Source of the DNA: Lachancea mirantina
Taxonomy: Eukaryota; Ascomycota; Saccharomycetes; Saccharomycetales; Saccharomycetaceae
Assembly (NCBI GenBank): GCA_900074745.1
Contig: LT598466.1
Location: 372,001-436,000 of the forward strand
Direction: 5' to 3'
DNA: 64,000 bases
The notes under the pieces were generated by a model that was not told the origin of the DNA, made no database searches, and saw only the letters and a program-made list of their open reading frames with translations. Numbering within the stretch: the first letter of the stretch is position 1; every line of letters begins with the position of its first letter. Shown in pieces: positions 48,125 through 57,383 of this stretch. A program made the translations under genes and the position numbers.

Positions 48125-49480
48125 TTAGAAAAGCATCCATACAGCACCTCCGACTAGAATGGCAAGAACCACGGCGGTTAAAATGGCAGCGCCTACCTTA
48201 TCCTTATGTGTGATAGTTAAGGTGCTCTCCAGCACGTTGGTCGTACTAGTGTTGAGCCCCGCACTCGCATCTCCTACGGAAGTTCCACCCGTGCTTGCGC
48301 TGTAAGGCGCAGGTCTATCGTGCACCAACAGCATTTGTATTACTTCCAAAGCACACGCTTGCTCTCCCAGACCGTACATTCCGTCGTTTTTACCTATTTG
48401 CCAGTTGAGTCCACAAGTGTGACCATCGGTTCCTCCTGAACAAGACTCGGCGGCGCCTTGTGCAGAAGCCTCGATTAGCGGATCAATCGACGATGCGGTA
48501 AAAGGTGCCAGTACACTGGTGAGACCCATCATTCTGGAAAAAATACTCTTAAAGGAACGTTGGTCGTTGTTACAATTGCCCGAATCCTGACAAGTAGCCT
48601 CATACATGATCTGGTTTTTAAAGAAAAACGCTTCTGAACCACCCAAGACTTGTGTCAAACGCGTCTCCCACGTGGAAGATCCATTTGTGGCGTTGTACAT
48701 GTACGCAAGTCCTCCTAGAACGATACCTTGGTTGTAGCTCCACTCGTTTTTCGTAATATCGGTACAGTTGTCATCGGTGTTGGCACCGTCATAAACGTTG
48801 GCTTTATCGCTCAAAACTATAAACCCAACGTCATTGAGCCAATCCCATACGGTACCAGCAACATCCAAATACGTTTGATTCCCGGTGTAACGACCCAATC
48901 TCGCCGCCAACTGGAATAAACACGCGTTGGGGACGGTATTTTTGTAGTTGTAGCCAGAATTCCACGTGAAAATTTGCCACCTCAATCCACCACCGCAGTG
49001 GGCCGTATCCCAACGTGCCCACATCTCATTGAATATACCTTGGGCCATTGCAAGCCAACCAGGCACACCCTTTTCGGTCGGATTTGTAAAATTTCTCTCA
49101 ACCGCATCCATGATCGTCAAACCCCAAACACCTTGGTCATCGTTACCTTCCACCATCGACTGATTCATTGGCATAAAGTCGTAATGTGGTCCAGCTTGTG
49201 CAATCATCGCGTGGTACAACATTTGTTCATAAGTGTCGTTTTGACATAAAAACCAGTTTTCTAACATACCTCCAAACACTTCACCCGCTTCCCACCAATA
49301 ATAGGGCGGTTGAAACATCCCCACTGTCCCACCATATCTGGTTCCGAGATAATAGTCCATTATACCGCCTTGAATAAGCGAAGTCGCGCTACAAATTGAA
49401 TCCTTCGACGAAGTGTCTAAGTCTAAACTCAACGCTCTACCAGCCCATAATACCAGCGACGCCAAAACCCACCAAATCAT
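48125..49480 (-). CDS. DFG5: Dfg5, GPI-anchored GH76 cell-wall protein
   Basis: Dfg5 and its paralogue Dcw1 are GPI-anchored glycoside hydrolase family 76 proteins thought to transfer GPI mannoproteins into the cell wall by cleaving the GPI glycan. The 451-residue product has a signal peptide (MIWWVLASLVLWAGRALS) and the GH76 catalytic Asp pair in GNDDQGVWGLT. Substrate-cleft motifs include YYWWEAGEVFGGMLENW and CGGGLRWQIF. Several N-glycosylation sequons are present, along with a Ser/Thr-rich spacer and a C-terminal hydrophobic GPI signal (AAILTAVVLAILVGGAVW). Adjacency to BCH1 and TAF9 (YMR236W-238W) favours DFG5 over DCW1. In this pathway it depends on GPI8 for its own anchor. Confidence 0.92.
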   Translation of the reverse strand: MIWWVLASLVLWAGRALSLDLDTSSKDSICSATSLIQGGIMDYYLGTRYGGTVGMFQPPYYWWEAGEVFGGMLENWFLCQNDTYEQMLYHAMIAQAGPHYDFMPMNQSMVEGNDDQGVWGLTIMDAVERNFTNPTEKGVPGWLAMAQGIFNEMWARWDTAHCGGGLRWQIFTWNSGYNYKNTVPNACLFQLAARLGRYTGNQTYLDVAGTVWDWLNDVGFIVLSDKANVYDGANTDDNCTDITKNEWSYNQGIVLGGLAYMYNATNGSSTWETRLTQVLGGSEAFFFKNQIMYEATCQDSGNCNNDQRSFKSIFSRMMGLTSVLAPFTASSIDPLIEASAQGAAESCSGGTDGHTCGLNWQIGKNDGMYGLGEQACALEVIQMLLVHDRPAPYSASTGGTSVGDASAGLNTSTTNVLESTLTITHKDKVGAAILTAVVLAILVGGAVWMLF

Positions 49481-49790
49481 CCTTATGTTGTTCCTCTGAT
49501 CCTTTGAATATATGGTATAGACGGACTGATGGGAGGCTATGTAGATCTGGTATTCTTAATTTAGGACCCTTCGTACAAAGTTACGATCAATAACCTCGAG
49601 CTATACAGTTCGAGAGAGCCACCTTCACGCGGCCTTGACCGGGCTTAAATAGTTGGTCCAGATCGGTTTCAGTAAGAACATCTTACAGGACTCACATCAA
49701 ATGATACAATTTGAGGAGCGTTTCTCTTTGGTGTTTGGTGTTTTAAAAAATTCGAATGAAAATGCAGCGTTTTTTGACCTTGATCGTGGT
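49481..49790. other. DFG5 upstream region
   Basis: 310 bases between the DFG5 start and the BCH1 stop, both minus strand. A TATATGG stretch near 49508-49514 lies close to the DFG5 start and may be a TATA element. Nothing else is seen. Confidence 0.4.
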
Positions 49791-51794
49791 CTATTTATCG
49801 TAATCGCCGTGTGTGTAATTAGCGAAGAAGTCTAGCAGATTTCTCTGAGCCAGATCGACAACCGATTGTGGGAATCTTGAGGCAATCTCGTTCGAAAGTT
49901 TGGTGAGACCGAGGTCCTGTACTACGACGCTCATTGCATCAAGCAAGATCACGGAAAATTCACAGTACCAACGATGGTTCCAGCAACAAAGTCTTACGCA
50001 AAGATCGATGATGCTGTTATCCAGATCACGCAGAGCCGTGAGTAATTGCGATGACGACAGTTCTGTCGAATTTTTCACGGTTTCACGCTGGAGTAAATAG
50101 ATGTGCAACAATTTACGAGAGCTCTGTGCCGAAAACCGCTGGGCAAGGCCCCGATCGAATGCAACAGCAGCTTCTCGGTAATGTCCGAGACGATAGGCAC
50201 ACAAACCGAGCAATTCCCACTCCAAGGTAGATTTCGTGTACCGCGTATTTTGGGCCTCAAAGTGCAATTGTTCGGCCTGCCACAGCGTGTAGGTTTTCAA
50301 ATCTTCATACAGCAGCATGAATAAGTTATCAAGCCATCTTTCACAAAGTCTCTTAGAGCGGAACCCGTCAGCCGGGTTTTTGGACCCGTCTGATTCCGAA
50401 GGGGGAGTCGACGCAACTTGGTATTCTTCCTCCATCACAAACAATTTAGATCTGTATTTGAGTAGTGCTTCCCACCCAGTTTTCTGCACGATTTCCGTCA
50501 AAAACTTGTAGGCAATTTGGAACGTGGACTTGAGGTTTGCAGCAGGTAAGTTGATCAAGCTTGCGTCTACTGCTCTATGCTCGTTTATCACATCCTGAGA
50601 GCTGAGTCCCGTTACTTCATCCAGAATTACGTCTACGGGTAATGGCAAATGTAGGTTTGGAGAGTCCTGCGCCACGGGAACGACTCTTTTGAAAACGAAT
50701 TTCTCCTTGAGTGGAGTCATTGGAGATGCGTTTAGCGTCAATAGAGCGTTTTCTACATCGTTGAGACCAATGTAACTGCTCACCAGTAAATGCCAAGGTC
50801 TGAATTCACTGGGCGAACAATTAACCGCTGTTTCCGCCACACTCCGAGCCGCTTTGCAATCCCGTTTCCGAGTGAGTAGAAATTTCGCTTGCACGCACAA
50901 CAGCTCTGACCGGTAGTCAGCAATTGAGGTGCCCTGTGCTTCAAGATCGTCGTGAATGGCCTTTATGGCCTCAATTTCGCGATCTCCCTCGAACAAGATG
51001 CGCGCGAGTAAGACGACAATTTCTGGATGTAGTGGGAGCATATCGGCGAGCACAGAGTGAGCTAGATCGAAGTTTTGAGCAAGCCTTGTAACGTTAACGA
51101 GGGTCTCACACAAGTAATTGTTTGTTTTAGACACAACGGAAACATCACAGGGCCCGCCTAACGTGGGGCCCTTGGCGTAAACCAGTGGGAAAAGTTTGAT
51201 AAAAGTTTCAGCCACATCGCCGATCTCGCCTGACATTAGCGGGTTCAAAATCCGGGTTTCCACGACACTGTTAACCTCACCTTCCTCCTTATTGTCAGTC
51301 ACCATCGTTATGCTCCGCACAATGCCGCTGGCAAACGTCTCAGCCCAGAGCATATTCCCATCATCTTCGCCAATTTGCAGTATCTCGCCGCTGGCATCAA
51401 GCAAGTACGATTGGACGGCTCCCGGTATGTGAACGACGACTCGTACATCACACTTTCTGAATGCATTCCAGGCCGAATACGTGATTCTCGCCACTTTGTA
51501 CTGTCTGTGCTTGCCAAACCAGATCTGCGGTTCCTCTGATATTACGTCCGCCAGCGTTTTGAGATAAACGGCAATTGACGTTGGGTCTGAGGTGTCTGCA
51601 CCGGCACAGTACAAAAAAGTGCCTATTTCACCCTTAAGTTTGTCGTGGGTGTGCAGGTCCTGGGTTTTAATGCCCAAGGAAGGTTCCGGCGTCAAAGTCC
51701 GTTTATTATTAGACTGGGATCCCGAGGTCGACGCAGACGGTATATATTTGGTCATAGTGATCAGGTCTGGCGGTCCCAGATCCTGGAACTGCAT
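49791..51794 (-). CDS. BCH1: Bch1-type ChAPs protein, exomer subunit
   Basis: ChAPs (Bch1, Bud7, Bch2, Chs6) together with Chs5 form exomer, the Arf1-dependent coat that exports Chs3 and Fus1 from the trans-Golgi. The 667-residue product shows the ChAPs core with PQIWFGKHRQYKVARITYSA, FIKLFPLVYAKGPTLGGPCD and FRPWHLLVSSYIGLNDVENA, the last part being TPR-like helices. A late segment reads LEWELLGLCAYRLGHYREAA. The in-frame TTG at 51818 was rejected for ATG 51794 (MQFQDLGPPDL). Neighbours DFG5 and TAF9 match S. cerevisiae YMR237W (BCH1); Bud7 is its genome-duplication paralogue, so this gene probably represents both. Confidence 0.9.
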   Translation of the reverse strand: MQFQDLGPPDLITMTKYIPSASTSGSQSNNKRTLTPEPSLGIKTQDLHTHDKLKGEIGTFLYCAGADTSDPTSIAVYLKTLADVISEEPQIWFGKHRQYKVARITYSAWNAFRKCDVRVVVHIPGAVQSYLLDASGEILQIGEDDGNMLWAETFASGIVRSITMVTDNKEEGEVNSVVETRILNPLMSGEIGDVAETFIKLFPLVYAKGPTLGGPCDVSVVSKTNNYLCETLVNVTRLAQNFDLAHSVLADMLPLHPEIVVLLARILFEGDREIEAIKAIHDDLEAQGTSIADYRSELLCVQAKFLLTRKRDCKAARSVAETAVNCSPSEFRPWHLLVSSYIGLNDVENALLTLNASPMTPLKEKFVFKRVVPVAQDSPNLHLPLPVDVILDEVTGLSSQDVINEHRAVDASLINLPAANLKSTFQIAYKFLTEIVQKTGWEALLKYRSKLFVMEEEYQVASTPPSESDGSKNPADGFRSKRLCERWLDNLFMLLYEDLKTYTLWQAEQLHFEAQNTRYTKSTLEWELLGLCAYRLGHYREAAVAFDRGLAQRFSAQSSRKLLHIYLLQRETVKNSTELSSSQLLTALRDLDNSIIDLCVRLCCWNHRWYCEFSVILLDAMSVVVQDLGLTKLSNEIASRFPQSVVDLAQRNLLDFFANYTHGDYDK

Positions 51795-52277
51795 CAGTTT
51801 CGATTTTCTTTCCTCCAAAGCATGTCCAACGCTGTCTTCCTTTACTCTAAACCGAGTGTTAGTTAAAACTTCCGAAAAACCGCGGAAAAAGGCGCTAGAA
51901 AGTGCGCTTATATCGTAATTTCAATCCACATGAAAACATACTCTGGAATTGAGCCCTGTGAAAGCATTTTGAATGCCTTTTTGATGCCTTGCCTTAATGT
52001 TTCTTTCAGCTGAATAGGAGCAAGCATTTCTTAAGTGTGTATATAGAGGAAATTCTAAACGTATTTAGTGATTTGGAACTCTTTATAAGACGTAACACTA
52101 CTCCACTATGAGCAGAGCAAACACCTTCTCAAGCTCGGAAAACCAACTGAGACAATTCGAAATCGTGCACTAGCCGCCGTTGTCGAACGAAGTACTTTTA
52201 AATTACTCCAAAATATACATATCATTACAAACGAAAACTCACATCGCCGCGGCCTCGTCTCTCGTCCTGCTTTACCA
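51795..52277. other. BCH1 upstream region
   Basis: 483 bases between BCH1 start and TAF9 stop. A TATATAG element occurs near 52037. No gene or repeat is supported. Confidence 0.4.
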
Positions 52278-52787
52278 CTACTGGCCCACAGGGTTGTTAC
52301 TCTCGTCCGTCTCTTCGTCCAATTTCCATTCTTTGCTTGTCAAACAGTATTTTTCCGGCGGTAGTCTTGTGCCCCACATATTGACGACCTGAGGCAGACC
52401 CCGCTTGTTTCTCTCGGCAGCGAGCTGTAGCATCAGTTCCTTGGGGGCAGTAGGCTTGAATTGGTATTGTGTACGTGCCGCAATAGCCAGCCGTATGTCC
52501 TCTACGGAGAGCTCTGCGTTAGACTCGCCACTTGCGTAATCACTGTATATCATGGCATCCTTGAGCACACCGCGCGTATATCTGTGTGCGAAGTCCATGA
52601 GCTGTAGCGGAACCTGATCTTCATACTGGTGGATATTTTGTGACGCCAGTAACAGATGCAACAGTCTCACGTCTCTTGGAACGCTGTCCTGCTCTTCATT
52701 TGTCATTTCAGTTTTATCGTCTATTACTTGTGGTGGAATAAGGTTTCCAAGTTTTTCATCTAACTTGAAGAAAGTTGACAAGTTCAT
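52278..52787 (-). CDS. TAF9: Taf9, TFIID and SAGA histone-fold subunit
   Basis: Taf9 is an H3-like histone-fold protein that pairs with Taf6 in both TFIID and SAGA. The 169-residue product has the histone fold at about residues 37-125 with nearly invariant PRDVRLLHLLLASQNIHQYE, VPLQLMDFAHRYTRGVLKDA and VEDIRLAIAARTQYQFKPTA. The conserved region C-terminal of the fold follows (KELMLQLAAERNKRGLPQV, RLPPEKYCLTSKEW). The N-terminus before the fold is divergent, as in other yeasts. S. cerevisiae is 157 residues. YMR236W, adjacent to BCH1 there as well. Confidence 0.96.
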   Translation of the reverse strand: MNLSTFFKLDEKLGNLIPPQVIDDKTEMTNEEQDSVPRDVRLLHLLLASQNIHQYEDQVPLQLMDFAHRYTRGVLKDAMIYSDYASGESNAELSVEDIRLAIAARTQYQFKPTAPKELMLQLAAERNKRGLPQVVNMWGTRLPPEKYCLTSKEWKLDEETDESNNPVGQ

Positions 52788-53740
52788 TATAGAGAGCGAT
52801 ATCTAAAGGGAAAGGGCTTCATCTCAAGACTAATAAATGCGATATATCTGACTTGTAGGCCGTTGTTAGGGGGTTATTGATAGACGGCTTTTTTTGCATA
52901 TTCACGAGTGAGCCTCTCATATGTAGTCATCTGAACAATGAGCGATGAGTTAAAAACGAAGTTGCGCTACATCGGTGGGGATCATTTAGGCAAGGGATTT
53001 TGAAGTTCTCGCTTTATGAGAGCAATCACCATGGTTCATTTTCTAGTCCTGCGAAACCGGTCTTCATCATCTTCAAAGGATCATAAACTGCTCGAAGCCA
53101 ATCAACCTTGAGTCTGCGCTTATTTCAGCACCGGAGGAAATTGGTGGCAGGCAATGGTAAAATTACTAGAACGTTGAGACAACTTTACGTGCTGAAAAAC
53201 CAAAGACGGTAACAAAGCTCGAGGACAAGTACTTCTGCGAACAGGCGTCGTGTTTTGGTTGATGTCATATGCTGATCTCGTTGGACAAGAGCAGAATATC
53301 CTCGGAACCCAGGCTTAAAAATGCATGGGTATGCTCATTTCCCGCTTCCGAAGGTTTCTATCAAAACCATGAATACACGTCCCATGCATGCTACCCATGA
53401 GCATACAGCTTTTGAAGGGTGGTAATTATAATTGTTGGTCACGTGCTATGATTTCTCCATTATGTCTCGAGCATTTCAACATACCTGGCCCATGCAGGTT
53501 GTCTTCGCGAATGACCCGTGATTACATCTTTATTTTGGAGCAAATCTGCGACCACGTAATGCCGACATACCATTCCATTTGCCGTTGTCTCCAAAGAAGA
53601 AAAAATGAAAAATCACTTCATAAATTCGAGCTAGCCTCACCAAGTCATAACAACTGACGCGCACTGTGAGCTACAGTGTTTGAGAGGCATGCATCAAATT
53701 TTGACATGCACTTTCGATTGAGGAAGCTTCCGATAAATGA
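52788..53740. other. Gene-free region upstream of TAF9, probable breakpoint and transposon graveyard
   Basis: About 950 bases with no supported gene. A TGTTGGTCACGTGCTATG string begins at 53433 and looks like a possible LTR end, but no partner end or target duplication could be found. A plus-strand frame of 89 codons at 53388-53657 is not recognised. To the left the genes follow YMR236-238, to the right YJR113. Confidence 0.4.
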
Positions 53741-54127
53741 TGTTGTCAACATCACGTGATCACGATGACAGAATGAGATTAGAGATAACTGAATGGATGT
53801 TTCGAATCCGGTTCCAGAACCAGCAACACGGAATTCAACTAATGCATGTGATGGCCATCACCGTTTTACCACCACAATCAGATCTGGTTAGGTATAATCG
53901 ATTGCATAATGTGTAAATTCTTACCGTTGCTGACTATGGGGACATAAGGTATCGACGAAAAAGGACATACAATAATTGAATAGAACGATGAAATATAGCT
54001 AGCTTCGAAGACATATGAGTTTTTGTGACCTACCATATTTTGCCGTCAATTAAGCTGTGAATGAAAGTGTCCGATTTCGAAGAACATCGAGAGCCCACTC
54101 TTGTTATTCTGATTACCGTCTTCAACA
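53741..54127. mobile_element. Diverged solo-LTR remnant, Ty1/copia-like
   Basis: The segment starts TGTTG and ends TTCAACA, and shares ordered landmarks with the clean solo LTR at 34013-34446: ATCACGTGATC near the start, then GATGACAGAAT and ATTAGAG, then ATCAGATC about 120 bases on, and a CAACA end at a similar distance (about 370 versus 382 bases from the E-box). It is clearly an older, broken copy of the same family with no visible target duplication; end coordinates are approximate. It lies 64 bases upstream of a tRNA-Ser gene, the preferred target of Ty1-type elements. Confidence 0.65.
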
Positions 54128-54190
54128 TAAAAGAAGCAAGGAAGGTATCGAAACTCACATACACCACTGTTCAGCGGTATTATCGTTAGT

Positions 54191-54272
54191 GGCAATTTGG
54201 CCGAGTGGTTAAGGCGTAAGATTAGAAATCTTTTGGGCTCTGCCCGCGCAGGTTCGAATCCTGCAGTTGTCG
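54191..54272 (+). tRNA. tRNA-Ser(AGA)
   Basis: The 82-base gene begins GGCAATTTGGCCGAGTGGTT and contains the B box GGTTCGAATCC. It nearly matches S. cerevisiae tRNA-Ser(AGA). The anticodon AGA is at 54224-54226 in the loop TTAGAAA, and the long variable arm typical of serine tRNAs follows (GGGC/GCCC). The acceptor stem pairs with two G-U wobbles. The lowest anticodon-stem pair (27-43) is T opposite T here. No intron is present. A T-run terminator follows directly. Confidence 0.96.
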
Positions 54273-54273
54273 A

Positions 54274-54279
54274 TTTTTT
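54274..54279 (+). terminator. RNA polymerase III T-run terminator
   Basis: Six consecutive T residues begin two bases after the tRNA-Ser 3' end on the sense strand, the usual Pol III termination signal. Confidence 0.85.
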
Positions 54280-54383
54280 GCCTTAAATTATCTCCCTAAA
54301 CCTGCTAATCAATCTTTGGCTTTTCACCATTTCACATCTCTGAAAACCCTAGCAATCCTGGCCACCGCATACTCATCCTCCAT

Positions 54384-54789
54384 ATGAATCGGGTTTGGGT
54401 TCGTAAAGGTTATGCTAGTATTTTCGCTTCAAGTCTGATCGTAGCCAGCTACCTTAGGCCTCACTACTAATCCTAACGTTTCGATTCTGACTTCTGATCA
54501 CGACAAAGAAGCCCATTTCTGCGTATTCCTACTAGAATCATGGCTTTTCACGAGAATTTTTGGCAACAAAGCCTTCAACCTCATCGATTCTCAAGGAATT
54601 GACCGGTTGAGTATTTCGAAATATGTTGTGTCCCTGGCAATTTGCACTGTAGGTGCAGGCATTGGTAGCGAATTTGCCCAGCACTTTTTATCGCACGGCA
54701 AAAGAAGCTTTGACGTTTGGGACATAGCATGTAACGTCGCCGGCAGCTCTGCGGGCATAGTGCTGGCGTACTGGCATGAGAACCGATAA
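54384..54789 (+). CDS. VanZ-like small membrane protein, apparent +1 frameshift gene
   Basis: Two overlapping frames make one plausible protein. Frame one (ATG 54384) encodes MNRVWVRKGYASIFASSLIV..., a first membrane helix, and meets a stop at 54468. Frame two encodes DKEAHFCVFLLESWLF, then helices SKYVVSLAICTVGAGIG and VWDIACNVAGSSAGIVLAYW, with the VanZ-type pattern E-x2-Q...R-x-F-D-x2-D-x3-N. Frame two has no ATG before its helices and is closed upstream at 54442. The frames overlap only at 54445-54470, and there frame one contains CTT AGG C at 54453-54459. A +1 shift there gives 134 residues. Convergent with RSM7, it sits where S. cerevisiae has YJR112W-A beside RSM7 (recalled position). 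Function is unknown. An indel error or an unusual intron are the alternatives. Confidence 0.7.
54453..54459 (+). promoter_or_regulatory. CTT AGG C programmed +1 frameshift heptamer
   Basis: In the zero frame of the VanZ-like gene the codons are CTT AGG C, identical to the Ty1 and ABP140 +1 frameshift signal. There, slippage of the Leu tRNA during slow AGG decoding leads to GGC being read next. Skipping A54456 joins the two frames and gives Leu24-Gly25. Confidence 0.7.
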
Positions 54790-54849
54790 TCCAGCAATGG
54801 GTTCCAGAAATTATTACTATATACAACGTTATTTACAAACTCATCGTTT

Positions 54850-55629
54850 TTACCTCAATTTGATGTAGGCTCTATGCGCAATCGCCGTCTTGTGCATCTG
54901 GTCCCGCTTGTCAAAACCCGTGCTGTTGCCCTTGAAAACGGATACCAGCTCCTCCCCAAGCCGCACGGCAAAATCGCTCGAACTACGCTTGTTGGCGCCT
55001 TCTACAATCCACTTCCAAGCGAGTCTGTTTCTTTGCCGTTTGTTGAGCGGAACCGGGATGACGGCCGCTTTGGCAACGCCGGTCTTGAAAGTTTTCACAA
55101 TCATGAGCGGAGCCAAGTCGTCAAGGGCTTTTTTCAGCGCCTGGATGGGGTCTTCGCGAACTTGGCAGAAAACCAGGTACAACGCACGCGACAAGATCTT
55201 CTCTGCACGTTCTTTCTTACCGTGTCTCATTATCATGTTTGTCACATGTTGCAAAGTCTCGTCATTCCTTGTAGGTAGAGGGACGTTTTTCAGCTCTTCC
55301 CATTCAGCCACTTGCTGTGGAGATGGCTCGAAGCTTTTCTCGCCTTTCATGGCTTCTTCCAGAATGTTCACCTTCGACTGTCCCGGAGGTGCTAAAGACG
55401 TTTCGGGCAAGAAAGGCTTCTCGCTAAACTCTTGACGCAACGACTCAATGGCTTCCAACCATGAATCGACCTCTTGATCTGTAAATTTCGTGTCATTAGC
55501 TGGGCTGGCACTGCGAGCATCGCTGCTTTGAAATTTCACTCCAAGCACCGTACGGAAGCCTGTCCTCGCCTGGGGGTATAATCTTGAGCCCAATCGGCTT
55601 GAAAAAATGTTAGTGCTTCTTCCAATCAT
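54850..55629 (-). CDS. RSM7: Rsm7 (uS7m), mitochondrial small ribosomal subunit protein
   Basis: Rsm7 is the mitochondrial version of bacterial S7, a primary 16S-type rRNA binder in the head of the small subunit. The 259-residue product has an N-terminal presequence rich in Arg/Ser ([20 protein letters not shown]) and a lineage-specific linker. The S7 domain in the C-terminal ~150 residues carries the hallmarks [40 protein letters not shown] and [15 protein letters not shown]. Length is near the S. cerevisiae 247. ATG 55629 provides the presequence. S. cerevisiae YJR113C. Confidence 0.93.
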   Translation of the reverse strand: MIGRSTNIFSSRLGSRLYPQARTGFRTVLGVKFQSSDARSASPANDTKFTDQEVDSWLEAIESLRQEFSEKPFLPETSLAPPGQSKVNILEEAMKGEKSFEPSPQQVAEWEELKNVPLPTRNDETLQHVTNMIMRHGKKERAEKILSRALYLVFCQVREDPIQALKKALDDLAPLMIVKTFKTGVAKAAVIPVPLNKRQRNRLAWKWIVEGANKRSSSDFAVRLGEELVSVFKGNSTGFDKRDQMHKTAIAHRAYIKLR

Positions 55630-56064
55630 CTTTTTCGCCTAAGCAAACGATTCCACTGTTGGTCGACAATCGCCTTTCACTGCTGTTTGGTTTAGACGTG
55701 ATTCTTGAATCTTGAACTAGTTTTTTTAGTCTCTCATTTATATCGTGCGATACGGACTTCAGGACTTCGATCGAGCATCGTGGTGAAATTTGGCATCTCA
55801 TCGACAAACCTTCCAAGGATCTAAAAAAGCCAGAGTCTGCACTTTAAAGGCCTGGTTCCGTGCTATTTGATAATTTAATCGGTTCAGTTCAGCTTTGGAA
55901 ACCCATTAATTGCGAAAATTTGTTAAAATCAGTCCATTTTTGAGGATTTTGGAGCAATTTCCTGTCTGCTTTTATCGGAAATCGTTTTCTATCAGTCTTG
56001 ATCGTGAATCGATTCGGACTGACCACCTAGAAGGGCCTGGTCTCAATTCGTCTCGCCAATCAAG
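55630..56064. other. Divergent intergenic region RSM7-PSY4
   Basis: 435 bases between divergent genes and between two S. cerevisiae neighbourhoods (YJR113 and YBL046). A CTCATCG near-PAC string occurs at about 55796. No gene is seen. Confidence 0.4.
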
Positions 56065-57057
56065 ATGATGGGCATAAAGTCTATTGTTTTGAATGAAAAA
56101 CTTACCAACCTAGTGGTCGATGGTAACCTTTCAGTACTACGAACCACAGCAGCAGAACAACTTCTACCAGAATTGATACTGCACCTTACACAAACTATTC
56201 CAGACGAAATATTTGATACAAATGAAGATATTTTGGAACTGAAGGCGCGGCTCGCAAAAGCGGGCAAATATTTGGATTCACATTTCGTCAAGGCCAAGAA
56301 ATATCCATTTACCATGCAGCGACTTTGCGAGCTGAGTTACCATCCTTTAAAATACTTCCATCGACATGAACTCCAGAAATTTGTTGCCGCCCTTGAGAAG
56401 TGTTGTTTCGTGTTTAGCTTCTGGGAAGCCGACGACGGCACGGAACTGGATGAGAACGACGACACTGGCGAGGTAGCGCTCTCTAAGATAGGCTGGCTGG
56501 ATACCAGGGAGGAAAAAAGGATAGCGCCTTTTCTAAGAGAAGTGGAATCCATAATAAGCACAAATTTTGGTTACGGAAACGATGAAGGTGACGAAGATGG
56601 GTCCCGTGGGAATGACCGACAGGAATTCTACGACTACGGTGAACAAGACGACGACGATGACGATGATGACCAGGACTACGTAGATGACGACGGTGACCCT
56701 GAAGATGAAGCCGATGGAGTGGAGATGGACGACGAAAGCACTACAAGCGAAGACGAAGAAGAAAGCGATACGCAAGATGGACTCCGGAAGCGGAAGCCTC
56801 AGGAACTCGATGATTACGACTATGAAAATAGTGCAGAGACCACAGGTGACGCTACTCCCAAGAAACTGAGAATTGGAGCGGAGTTAGAGATTCAAGGTAC
56901 AATAGCAGGATCTCCAGGTAACAGAAACAGATCCGAATTAGCGAGTGTGAGTTTAGAGCAACAGATATCTGTATTAATATCACCGAAGGGCCAAAAAATT
57001 AAGAATACGGATAACGACGAGGATCGAAATACAGTTCACGCTACAACCGATGAATGA
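56065..57057 (+). CDS. PSY4: Psy4, PP4 phosphatase regulatory subunit (PPP4R2)
   Basis: Psy4 is the R2 regulatory subunit of the Pph3-Psy2-Psy4 (PP4) complex, which dephosphorylates H2A and Rad53 during recovery from DNA damage. The 330-residue product has the PPP4R2 domain in its first ~165 residues (LILHLTQTIPDEIFDTNED, YPFTMQRLCELSYHPLKYFH, LQKFVAALEKCCFVF). A very acidic low-complexity run follows (D/E-rich, residues ~175-255), then a basic KRKPQE patch that may be a nuclear signal. It is shorter than the S. cerevisiae protein (about 440). Adjacency to COR1 on the opposite strand matches YBL046W-YBL045C. Confidence 0.85.
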   Translation: MMGIKSIVLNEKLTNLVVDGNLSVLRTTAAEQLLPELILHLTQTIPDEIFDTNEDILELKARLAKAGKYLDSHFVKAKKYPFTMQRLCELSYHPLKYFHRHELQKFVAALEKCCFVFSFWEADDGTELDENDDTGEVALSKIGWLDTREEKRIAPFLREVESIISTNFGYGNDEGDEDGSRGNDRQEFYDYGEQDDDDDDDDQDYVDDDGDPEDEADGVEMDDESTTSEDEEESDTQDGLRKRKPQELDDYDYENSAETTGDATPKKLRIGAELEIQGTIAGSPGNRNRSELASVSLEQQISVLISPKGQKIKNTDNDEDRNTVHATTDE

Positions 57058-57383
57058 GTTAACTAAAATGGAGGAAAGAACAATGTATGGAATATCCTGG
57101 TGACAAATAAATAGGTTGGAATACTATTCTAGTAAAAGTACCGGTGAATATGAAAATAGATAAAGAAATGGATGGAAACAATACACGAGGTATTCGGCTG
57201 ATTTTTTTGTTTGTCGGCAGTAAAAGTTAGTTACATGTAAAGTCAATCTCGTGCGTTGTTCTGATAGGTTTGTTACTCGGTTTGTATCTTTCATGGACTT
57301 CATAATGGGAATGACTGGGCAAATCTATTGGAATTAAAAAACATGTCTTTCAGTGCTCAAAAACCAATAAAACGGTAAACAAA
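57058..57383. other. Convergent 3' region PSY4-COR1
   Basis: 326 bases between two stop codons, AT-rich. It holds the 3' ends of both transcripts; nothing else was recognised. Confidence 0.4.

Noticed and set aside
53388-53657. 89-codon plus-strand frame upstream of tRNA-Ser
   Set aside because: Composition not protein-like, unrecognised, and it lies in transposon debris.
53433-53740. Additional LTR beginning TGTTGGTCACGTG
   Set aside because: No matching CAACA end with a target duplication and no internal similarity to the two LTRs was found.
54403-54535. Spliceosomal intron as the explanation for the frame change in the VanZ-like gene
   Set aside because: No GTATGT-type donor is in the required phase; candidates (GTAAAG, GTTATG, GTATTT, GTCTGA) are poor, the TACTAAT branch-like string has only AAG/TAG acceptors, and any such splice would delete most of the first membrane helix. 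Not fully excluded.
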